A stretch of DNA of 64,000 bases from Gammaproteobacteria bacterium (GTDB lineage Bacteria; Pseudomonadota; Gammaproteobacteria; JAUIAT01). Below the pieces are notes generated by a model. The model searched no databases. It was not told the DNA's origin and saw only the letters and a list, made by a program, of their open reading frames with translations. Made by a program: the position numbers and the translations under genes. The number at the start of each line of letters is the position of its first letter. The first letter of the stretch is position 1. Positions 57,596 through 64,000 of this stretch are shown piece after piece. The stretch lies in assembly GCA_030425295.1 (NCBI GenBank), contig JAUIAT010000009.1, positions 18,493 through 82,492 on the forward strand. The letters run 5' to 3'.

Positions 57596-58072
57596 TTATA
57601 TATATTTAACTGATTTGATGATATAGAAGGTCTCGCCCTTAGGTGTATTAACCTCAACTTCATCCCCCTCTGCTTTACCAATTAAAGCCCTTGCCAAAGG
57701 TGAGGTAATAGAGATTTTATGTTGGTTTATATCAGCTTCTTCTTCACCTACTATCTGATAAGTATCAATTTTGTCAGTATCTTCATCAAGAAGATCTACA
57801 GTTGTGCCAAAAATAACTTTACCCGTATTTGGCATCTTGGTTATATCAATAACTTGCACCAACGAAAGTTTATGTTCAAGATCACGGATTCGAGCTTCAT
57901 TCAAGCCTTGTTGCTCGCGTGCGGCATGATATTCAGCATTTTCTTTAAGATCACCATGAGCACGAGCTTCAGCAATTGACTCGGTGATACGAGGACGCTC
58001 AATTCTTTTCAAACGCTCAAGTTCAGCCTGCAGTTTTTCAGCACCTTGTTGTGTCATTGGAACTCTTTGCAT
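57596..58072 (-). CDS. greA: Transcription elongation factor GreA
   Basis: A 158-residue factor that rescues backtracked RNA polymerase. It has the N-terminal coiled coil ([40 protein letters not shown] with the acidic tip) and the C-terminal FKBP-like domain ([20 protein letters not shown], then [12 protein letters not shown]). Length equals E. coli GreA (158). It follows dnaJ by 11 bases and is probably the last gene of the dnaK-dnaJ-greA unit. Confidence 0.97.
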   Translation of the reverse strand: MQRVPMTQQGAEKLQAELERLKRIERPRITESIAEARAHGDLKENAEYHAAREQQGLNEARIRDLEHKLSLVQVIDITKMPNTGKVIFGTTVDLLDEDTDKIDTYQIVGEEEADINQHKISITSPLARALIGKAEGDEVEVNTPKGETFYIIKSVKYI

Positions 58073-58083
58073 AATTCTTACCT

Positions 58084-59247
58084 CTATGATGTTCTGTTTT
58101 CAAAAAAACGTTTAACCCGATCAAACCAGCTCTGCGCTTTTGGACTATGATCTATTCCGCTGTCATCAAGAGACTTCTGGAATCGTTTTAGTAAATCTTT
58201 TTGATCATTTGTTAATTGCGCAGGAGTTTCAACAAGGACCTTACAAATAAGATCACCATGACTCCCATGACGAATTGGCTTCACTCCTTTGCCTCTAATT
58301 CTAAACTGTTTTCCACTCTGAGTTTCAGCAGGAATTTTTAGCTTAACCTTGCCGTCTAAAGTTGGCACTTCTAACTCACCACCCAAAGCTGCAACTGTAA
58401 AATCTACAGGAATTTCACAATATAAATCCTGGCCATGACGCTCGAATACATTGTGGGGACGAACAGCAACCTGAACATATAAATCACCAGAGCCACCACC
58501 ATGAATTCCCGCCTCACCTTCACCAGACAGTCGGATACGATCTTCATTATCAATGCCAGATGGTATTTTTACAGAAAGTCTGCGATTTTCGCGAATTCTA
58601 CCTTGTCCATGACAATCAGAACAAGGATCTTTTATCACCTGCCCTTCACCATGACAATCTGGACAAGTTTGTTGCACTGTAAAGAATCCTTGCTGCATAC
58701 GAACTTGACCATGGCCATCACAAGTTTTACAGGTTTCTGCTTTTGAGCCTTTTTTAGCCCCTGAGCCATTACAACTTTTACAGCCGGACCAGGTTGGAAT
58801 TGAAATCTCTACATTTTTGCCGTGAACAGCATCTTCAAGATCAATTGTTAAGTTATAAACAAGATCTGAGCCACGCTCAGCACGAGGGCCACTTTGACGA
58901 GAGCGACCACGACCACCAAACGCATCGCCAAAGATATCACCAAAAATATCTCCGAGATCGTTAAACTCAAACCCGGCACCACCTCCACCGAATCCACCAA
59001 AGCCTCCGCCACCTTGGCTTGGATCAACACCAGCATGGCCAAACTGATCATAAGCCGCACGCTTCTTGCTATCAGAAAGTATATCGTAAGCTTCTTTTAT
59101 TTCCTTAAACTTTGTTTCAGCTTCAGGATTATCAGGATTACGATCAGGATGATATTTCATCGCTTTTCGTCTATAGGCCTTTTTTATATCAGCTTCACTA
59201 GCGTTTTTAGCTACACCTAGTAGTTCGTAGAAATCTTGTTTACTCAT
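58084..59247 (-). CDS. dnaJ: Chaperone DnaJ
   Basis: A 387-residue co-chaperone of DnaK. The J domain has the HPD motif in [16 protein letters not shown], followed by the Gly/Phe-rich region ([17 protein letters not shown]). Four zinc motifs follow: [32 protein letters not shown]. The C-terminal substrate domain has [20 protein letters not shown]. It lies 146 bases after dnaK, and a repeat occupies that gap. Confidence 0.98.
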   Translation of the reverse strand: MSKQDFYELLGVAKNASEADIKKAYRRKAMKYHPDRNPDNPEAETKFKEIKEAYDILSDSKKRAAYDQFGHAGVDPSQGGGGFGGFGGGGAGFEFNDLGDIFGDIFGDAFGGRGRSRQSGPRAERGSDLVYNLTIDLEDAVHGKNVEISIPTWSGCKSCNGSGAKKGSKAETCKTCDGHGQVRMQQGFFTVQQTCPDCHGEGQVIKDPCSDCHGQGRIRENRRLSVKIPSGIDNEDRIRLSGEGEAGIHGGGSGDLYVQVAVRPHNVFERHGQDLYCEIPVDFTVAALGGELEVPTLDGKVKLKIPAETQSGKQFRIRGKGVKPIRHGSHGDLICKVLVETPAQLTNDQKDLLKRFQKSLDDSGIDHSPKAQSWFDRVKRFFENRTS

Positions 59248-59288
59248 TTATTACTTAACCCAAAATAGTCATCCCAGCACTCAAAATA

Positions 59289-59350
59289 GTCATCCCGAGC
59301 GTAGTCGAGGGATCCAATAATAATTAGACTGGATCCCTCGATTGACCTCG
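59289..59350. repeat. Inverted palindromic repeats between dnaK and dnaJ
   Basis: A full unit at 59289-59316 (GTCATCCCGAGCGTAG then TCGAGGGATCCA) faces a truncated inverted unit at 59329-59350 (TGGATCCCTCGATTGACCTC). It is the same family as in pabB. Confidence 0.85.
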
Positions 59351-59393
59351 TATTAAATGCAGGGTCTGGACGACGTTTTAGTTATGACAAGAA

Positions 59394-61340
59394 TTACTTC
59401 TTATCTTCGTCTTTCTTATCTTCGTCACCATCAACTTCTTCATATTCAGCATCAACGACGTTATCATCTTTAGACTCAGTTTGAGCCCCCTCAGAGCCTT
59501 CAGCACCTGATTGCGCCGCACCTTCGGCATGCATTTTTTGTGCAAGTGGAGAAGTAATCTCTGTTAAAGCTTTAGTCTTAGCTTCAATTTCTTCTTTATT
59601 GTCACCTTTCATCACTTCTTCCAGAGATTTGACAGCATCTTCGATAGATTTCTTTTCATCGTCAGAAATCTTATCTTTACCTTCTTCAATCATTTTCTTA
59701 GAAGCGTGAATCATAGCGTCAGCTTGGTTACGAGCTTGCACAAGGTCATGGAATTTTTTATCAGCTTCAGCATTTTCTTCAGCATCAGCTTTCATGCGTT
59801 CAATTTCTTCCTCAGACAAACCACCGCTTGCTGTAATCTTAATAGTTTGCTCTTTACCAGTAGCTTTATCTTTTGCTGACACATGCAAAATACCGTTAGC
59901 ATCAATATCAAAAGATACTTCAATTTGAGGCATACCACGTGGAGCTGGCGGAATATCTGCCAAATCAAACCTACCAAGAGACTTGTTAGCAGAAGCCATT
60001 TCACGCTCACCTTGAAGAACATGAATAGTCACAGCAGTTTGGTTATCATCAGCAGTTGAGAACACCTGAGAAGCCTTAGTTGGAACTGTAGTGTTGCGTT
60101 CGATAAGCTTAGTCATCACGCCACCCATAGTTTCAATACCAAGAGAAAGAGGAGTAACGTCTAGAAGCAGAACGTCTTTTACATCACCAGCTAAAACACC
60201 ACCTTGGATCGCTGCACCAACAGCAACAGCTTCGTCTGGGTTAACATCTTTACGAGGATCAACGCCGAAGAAGTCTTTAACAGCTTCCTGTACTTTAGGC
60301 ATACGAGTTTGACCACCAACAAGAATAACATCGTTGATGTCAGATACTTTAAGTCCTGCGTCAGCTAAGGCTTCTTTACAAGGCTTGATTGTACGAGAAA
60401 CAAGATCATCAACTAAAGATTCAAGCTTCGCACGAGTAACTTTTACGTTTAAGTGCTTAGGACCTGTAGCATCAGCAGTGATGTAAGGCAGGTTAACGTC
60501 TGTTTGAGTTGAAGAAGAAAGTTCAATTTTAGCTTTTTCTGCAGCTTCTTTTAGACGTTGCATAGCTAGAGGATCTTGATGTAAATCCATACCTTGGTCT
60601 TTCTTGAATTCGTCAGCTAGATATTCAATCAGACGGTTATCAAAATCTTCACCACCTAAGAATGTATCACCATGAGTTGCCAATACTTCAAACTGGTGCT
60701 CACCTTCAACTTCTGCCAACTCAATGATAGATACGTCGAAAGTACCACCACCTAAGTCATAAACTGCAACCTTACGGTCACCTTTTTTCTTTTCAAGGCC
60801 ATATGCAAGAGCCGCTGCAGTTGGCTCATTAATAATACGCTTAACCTCAAGGCCAGCGATTTTACCAGCATCTTTAGTTGCTTGACGCTGAGAGTCATTA
60901 AAATATGCAGGAACTGTAATTACTGCTTCAGTAACCTCTTCACCTAAAAAGTCTTCAGCAGTTTTCTTCATTTTACGAAGAACTTCTGCAGAAATTTGCT
61001 GAGGCGCCATTTTTTCGCCTTTAGCAACAACCCAAGCATCACCATTATCAGCTTTTACGATTTCGAAAGATGAAAGTTTAATATCTTTTTCAACTTCCTT
61101 GTCTGTAAAGCGACGGCCGATCAAACGCTTAGCAGCATAAATTGTGTTTTTAGGATTTGTTACAGCCTGACGTTTGGCAGATTGTCCTACTAAAATCTCA
61201 CCATCATCAGTAAAAGCCACAACTGAAGGGGTCGTGCGATCACCTTCGCTGTTTTCAATTACGCGGCACTTACCGCCCGCTTCCATCACAGCCACACAGC
61301 TGTTAGTTGTACCTAAGTCGATACCAATAATTCTTCCCAT
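59394..61340 (-). CDS. dnaK: Chaperone DnaK (Hsp70)
   Basis: A 648-residue ATP-dependent chaperone. The ATPase domain has [54 protein letters not shown] and [14 protein letters not shown]; the substrate domain has [20 protein letters not shown]. It ends with an acidic tail ([19 protein letters not shown]). The ATG at 61340 follows GGGGGAAG; an upstream TTG frame start overlaps that site and was rejected. No grpE is adjacent. Confidence 0.98.
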   Translation of the reverse strand: MGRIIGIDLGTTNSCVAVMEAGGKCRVIENSEGDRTTPSVVAFTDDGEILVGQSAKRQAVTNPKNTIYAAKRLIGRRFTDKEVEKDIKLSSFEIVKADNGDAWVVAKGEKMAPQQISAEVLRKMKKTAEDFLGEEVTEAVITVPAYFNDSQRQATKDAGKIAGLEVKRIINEPTAAALAYGLEKKKGDRKVAVYDLGGGTFDVSIIELAEVEGEHQFEVLATHGDTFLGGEDFDNRLIEYLADEFKKDQGMDLHQDPLAMQRLKEAAEKAKIELSSSTQTDVNLPYITADATGPKHLNVKVTRAKLESLVDDLVSRTIKPCKEALADAGLKVSDINDVILVGGQTRMPKVQEAVKDFFGVDPRKDVNPDEAVAVGAAIQGGVLAGDVKDVLLLDVTPLSLGIETMGGVMTKLIERNTTVPTKASQVFSTADDNQTAVTIHVLQGEREMASANKSLGRFDLADIPPAPRGMPQIEVSFDIDANGILHVSAKDKATGKEQTIKITASGGLSEEEIERMKADAEENAEADKKFHDLVQARNQADAMIHASKKMIEEGKDKISDDEKKSIEDAVKSLEEVMKGDNKEEIEAKTKALTEITSPLAQKMHAEGAAQSGAEGSEGAQTESKDDNVVDAEYEEVDGDEDKKDEDKK

Positions 61341-61401
61341 TTCTTCCCCCAAATATTTGATTATATAAATTTAAAATTAGTTAATTCGTCCGTTAACTAT
61401 T

Positions 61402-61430
61402 AGATGGGGATTATTGATATAAATTTCAAC
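61402..61430 (-). promoter_or_regulatory. Sigma-32 (heat-shock) promoter of dnaK
   Basis: Read on the minus strand, GTTGAAA, 14 bases, then CCCCATCT. This matches the sigma-32 consensus CTTGAAA-N13-17-CCCCATNT almost perfectly. It is about 60 bases upstream of the dnaK start. Confidence 0.85.
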
Positions 61431-61458
61431 CCTACATATATTTTTCGTCTATAGTTAT

Positions 61459-62043
61459 TCAAGGCCTTAACAAGGAGGGATCATATTTAGGGGGTAGATT
61501 TATCTCGTCGAAAGGGCAATCTTCGGGCGGATCCGGCAGATTATTTTCAGAAAGATCCTCAAGAAAAGGATAATTCTTTATAAATTGAATAAGTTCAGCA
61601 GTATTATATTCTTTGTCATACTTAAGTGGAATGGTCGCCATTTCTCCTGGGCAACCAACCTTGTATTCATAGAGCAATTTCAAACACTCTAAATTATTAT
61701 TTTTTATTGCAAAATGAGCTGGGCTCAACCCATCTAAATTCATAGATTTATTATGCGCTTTATAAAAATGCTCACTATAAACATAACACTGCTCTTTTTG
61801 CAAAAGAGCCTCAATAATTTCGAGAGGAGAATTACTTTTAACCGCAATTGTAAGAAAAGTATTGCCCCCTAAACCTTCCCATGTGCAAACAGCCTGCTCC
61901 GAAGTTAAATTATTAATTAATTTAACTATCTTGATTACTTCCTCTTCAACAATGTCAAAAGAACCAGAAATATCCGCGATATCAAAGATCTCAATTAGTT
62001 CTTCAGAAAAATTTGATTTATCAAAAAAGCTCAAATTAGGCAT
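61459..62043 (-). CDS. Small ankyrin-repeat protein
   Basis: A 194-residue soluble protein with two ankyrin-type repeats: GNTFLTIAVKSNSPLEIIEA, LLQKE (about residues 59-84) and NLDGLSPAHFAIKNNNLECL, KLLYEYKVG (about 102-131). A Pro/Asp-rich tail follows (NLPDPPEDCPFDEINLPPKY). It has no signal peptide. GGAG lies nine bases before the ATG. Ankyrin proteins of intracellular bacteria are often secreted effectors; here that is inference. It lies upstream of the dnaK heat-shock promoter on the same strand and is divergent from an MFS gene across a Fur-like box. Confidence 0.7.
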   Translation of the reverse strand: MPNLSFFDKSNFSEELIEIFDIADISGSFDIVEEEVIKIVKLINNLTSEQAVCTWEGLGGNTFLTIAVKSNSPLEIIEALLQKEQCYVYSEHFYKAHNKSMNLDGLSPAHFAIKNNNLECLKLLYEYKVGCPGEMATIPLKYDKEYNTAELIQFIKNYPFLEDLSENNLPDPPEDCPFDEINLPPKYDPSLLRP

Positions 62044-62061
62044 GCGAAATGAACTCCGAAT

Positions 62062-62080
62062 TTAAATGATTCTCATTAAA
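62062..62080. promoter_or_regulatory. Fur-box-like operator between ankyrin and MFS genes
   Basis: The core AATGATTCTCATT matches the Fur consensus core AATGATAATCATT at 11 of 13 bases and is palindromic. It lies 46 bases before the MFS start and 18 before the ankyrin start, so it could control either gene in response to iron. Confidence 0.45.
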
Positions 62081-62126
62081 TTAAATAAAAAATTGAAAAT
62101 ATAACTCAATACTATAAAATGTGCTG

Positions 62127-63398
62127 ATGAGCAATTTTAAAACAAACAACAAAAATTATCAAATCCACACACTCTATCCATGGATAGTGTGGTTTCTGGC
62201 ATCCTGTTTTATCCTTTATAAATATATTCTACAGGTCTCACCAAGCGTTATGGTTGAAGAGCTTATGCAGGCATTTAACCTCGATGGCGCCGGAATGGGT
62301 AACTTAGCTGCATTTTACTATTACGCATATCTTTTTATGCAATTACCAGTTGGATTAATGTTAGATCGTTATAATCCAAGATACTTACTAACAGGCGCTA
62401 TTTTAATTTGTGCAGGTGGAGCACTTTTATTTGCAACAACTGATAATTTACTATGGGCACAAGCAGGCAGAACGCTTATTGGCATTGGTGGTGCGTTCTC
62501 CGCAGTTGGCACCATGAAATTAATATCCATTTGGTTTGAGCCAAAAAAATTCGCATTAATGTCAGGGCTGATGATGACTATGGCAATGCTAGGCGCAATT
62601 GGTGGTGAAGCACCACTTTCGTTTGCTGTAAGAGAACTAGGTTGGCGCTCAACTATTTATTCATCTGGTATTGCAGGACTAGTTTTAGCAGGCCTTGTCT
62701 ACGCTGTTATCCGCCAAAGAAGTGACGTTAAGTCTCAGAAAATAGATGGTAAAGAATTTATATCTAGCTTTTTAGAACTTCTAAAAAATAAACAATCTTG
62801 GCTTATTTCAATGTATTCAGGCCTAGCTTTTGCCCCAGTTTCAGCATTTGCAGGACTTTGGGGCATCCCATACTTAATGGTTAAATACAATTTATCCAGA
62901 GAATTAATTGCAAGCCTTGTATCCCTTTCTTTTATTGGTTTTGGTTTTGGTTCACCTCTAGCAGGTTGGTTATCAGATAGAATTGGCCGCAGAAAGCCAC
63001 TTATGATAATTGGCACTACATGTAGCTTTATATTCTTGTCGGCAGTAATTTATTTACCAATGAATTTGCCACTTCTCGGAGTTTCTCTAACTTTATTTGG
63101 ATTTTTCTCAGGATTTTTCTTTGTATCTTTTGCCAGCATTCGCGAAATAAACAAATCTAGCTTGAGCGGTACATCAATCGGCTTTATTAATATGTTTGAT
63201 GCTCTACTAGGTGCACTTGCCGAACCTTTAATTGGGAAATTACTAGATCTCAACTGGGATCACAAATTAGTGCATGGAGCACACATTTTTTCTTCAGAAA
63301 ACTACCAACATGCACTGATTGCCTTACCAATTGGTCTGTTGATAGCTTTGACTGTCCAGATATTCGTCAAAGAAACTTATTGCCAACCTATTGATTGA
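62127..63398 (+). CDS. MFS transporter, possibly iron-regulated
   Basis: A 423-residue inner-membrane transporter with twelve predicted helices. It has YPWIVWFLASCFILYKYILQ, a motif A-like LPVGLMLDRYNPRYLLTGA, and a second copy GWLSDRIGRRKPLMIIG at the start of the C-terminal half. The first half has QAGRTLIGIGGAFSAVGTMK. The ATG at 62127 was preferred over a GTG two codons upstream. A Fur-like box in its promoter suggests iron or siderophore transport, which is inference. The substrate is unknown. Confidence 0.85.
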   Translation: MSNFKTNNKNYQIHTLYPWIVWFLASCFILYKYILQVSPSVMVEELMQAFNLDGAGMGNLAAFYYYAYLFMQLPVGLMLDRYNPRYLLTGAILICAGGALLFATTDNLLWAQAGRTLIGIGGAFSAVGTMKLISIWFEPKKFALMSGLMMTMAMLGAIGGEAPLSFAVRELGWRSTIYSSGIAGLVLAGLVYAVIRQRSDVKSQKIDGKEFISSFLELLKNKQSWLISMYSGLAFAPVSAFAGLWGIPYLMVKYNLSRELIASLVSLSFIGFGFGSPLAGWLSDRIGRRKPLMIIGTTCSFIFLSAVIYLPMNLPLLGVSLTLFGFFSGFFFVSFASIREINKSSLSGTSIGFINMFDALLGALAEPLIGKLLDLNWDHKLVHGAHIFSSENYQHALIALPIGLLIALTVQIFVKETYCQPID

Positions 63399-63570
63399 AA
63401 TCGTAAAAACTTCTTCTTCGCTACAACATAACAAATACTTACACACCCTTAACTAATTGATATTCCAAAATTATTACAGCCTATCTCCACCGATATTTCT
63501 GCATAAAATTTGACCTTTAATGCATATTATGATAAATTAATGTACAGTTTGATTTTCACGAGAAAAAATT

Positions 63571-63888
63571 ATGTTCGATATAACTGACGCCATGCACCCC
63601 TCTCCCAACAACAGCAGCGATGAAAAACACATCAACAATGGCCTCACTAATGCAAATACTAACGCCTTATGGAAGAATATAGACCATAATCGCCAGCGCC
63701 CTAGAATAAGGCGCAAAAAGAGGGGAGTAAACGCCCAGGAAGTTCGGCATGCTTCATTTTTCAGCGATAGTGATAGCGATAGACATAACGAAAATATAAA
63801 GCCAAATACTACTAGAAAGTATCGTAAGCGTAAAATTACACCAAGACAAAAAAGCACACTCTTAAGAATAAGTGATTGTAGATGTTAA
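63571..63888 (+). CDS. Small basic hypothetical protein
   Basis: A 105-residue hydrophilic protein of no recognised family. It has two basic clusters, RQRPRIRRKKRG (about residues 42-53) and RKYRKRKITPRQK (about 82-94), around an acidic serine run FFSDSDSDRH. The clusters resemble nuclear-localisation or nucleic-acid-binding segments. The ribosome-binding site is weak (CGAGAAAA). A hydrophobic frame on the other strand is its shadow: it lacks a ribosome-binding site and is rich in Leu and Phe because it complements Lys and Arg codons. Confidence 0.5.
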   Translation: MFDITDAMHPSPNNSSDEKHINNGLTNANTNALWKNIDHNRQRPRIRRKKRGVNAQEVRHASFFSDSDSDRHNENIKPNTTRKYRKRKITPRQKSTLLRISDCRC

Positions 63889-63939
63889 CTAATTCGCTGA
63901 CAGAATGTATAAATTATTTAATACAATTCTGGAGGCAAA

Positions 63940-64000
63940 ATGAGAAGAAATACCGAAGATAAAACATTAGAAAAAAACTATATACAAAAATGGAGATTTC
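63940..64000 (+). CDS. Start of a hypothetical CDS cut by the window edge
   Basis: GGAGG at 63931-63935 precedes an ATG at 63940. The frame MRRNTEDKTLEKNYIQKWRF stays open to the edge. Only 20 residues are visible, so the product cannot be named. Confidence 0.5.
   Translation, partial: MRRNTEDKTLEKNYIQKWRF

Noticed and set aside
63537..63857. Hydrophobic minus-strand frame opposite the small basic protein
   Set aside because: Its Leu/Phe-rich content is the complement of Lys/Arg-rich codons on the plus strand; it has no ribosome-binding site.

Overview
The window is AT-rich bacterial chromosome (roughly 38% G+C by eye) from a gammaproteobacterium. Markers are an F1Fo-ATPase operon in the order I-B-E-F-H-A-G-D-C, a YajR-type MFS gene before ssb, rpmB-rpmG, ubiK, comM, sbcB, lpxH, trxA upstream of rho, def-fmt and dnaK-dnaJ-greA. 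Several eukaryote-like or effector-like genes (a U-box protein, ankyrin-type proteins, a helical-repeat protein, a chagasin-type protease inhibitor) point to an intracellular or host-associated lineage of the Legionellales/Coxiellales kind. That placement is inference; no rRNA or tRNA gene was found to test it.

Layout. 1-6.2 kb: an MFS gene cut by the left edge, aspS, yajR-like MFS, ssb, a small CoxII-like membrane protein, folA. 6.2-17.7 kb (minus strand): a surface-polysaccharide block with a methyltransferase, a beta-barrel protein, an alcohol dehydrogenase/Gfo-Idh-MocA fusion, two asparagine synthetases, GT4 and GT9 glycosyltransferases and a MarC protein, interrupted by an AAA ATPase of the DUF4143 type. 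17.8-23.4 kb: rpmB, rpmG, ubiK, comM, a eukaryote/archaeal-type proS, pabB. 23.6-28.5 kb: trxA, then a unit with ISAs1-like ends carrying a helical-repeat protein, then rho, def, fmt. 28.5-35.6 kb: secreted and membrane proteins, an aromatic amino-acid permease, a peroxiredoxin, an I42 inhibitor, mnmA, glutaminase and a lysine-rich orphan. 35.7-43.2 kb: the atp operon (minus). 43.4-50 kb: a DUF805 protein, fabV, carbonic anhydrase, a second AAA/DUF4143 gene, cysS, gltX. 50-57.5 kb: lpxH, trpS, sbcB, an orphan, a redoxin and two tandem paralogous effector-like genes. 57.6-64 kb: greA-dnaJ-dnaK behind a sigma-32-type promoter, an ankyrin gene, an MFS transporter with a Fur-like box, a small basic protein, and a CDS cut by the right edge.

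What stands out. (1) Palindromic repeats of the 'GTCATCCC...GGGATCCA' class occur between genes and also in frame inside three conserved enzymes (MnmA, PabB, the second AsnB), adding surface-loop peptides. (2) A second family of long hairpins (cores TGTTGACAATT and GCAGAGCGAAAAT) lies at 3' ends of genes, often supplies the stop codon, and splits atpH from atpA. (3) Both AAA/DUF4143 genes are preceded by two palindromes spaced 61-62 bp; the sequences differ between loci but the layout is the same. (4) A predicted U-box (E3 ubiquitin ligase-like) protein sits next to a paralogue lacking the U-box. (5) A helical-repeat gene lies between ISAs1-type ends beside a transposase remnant.
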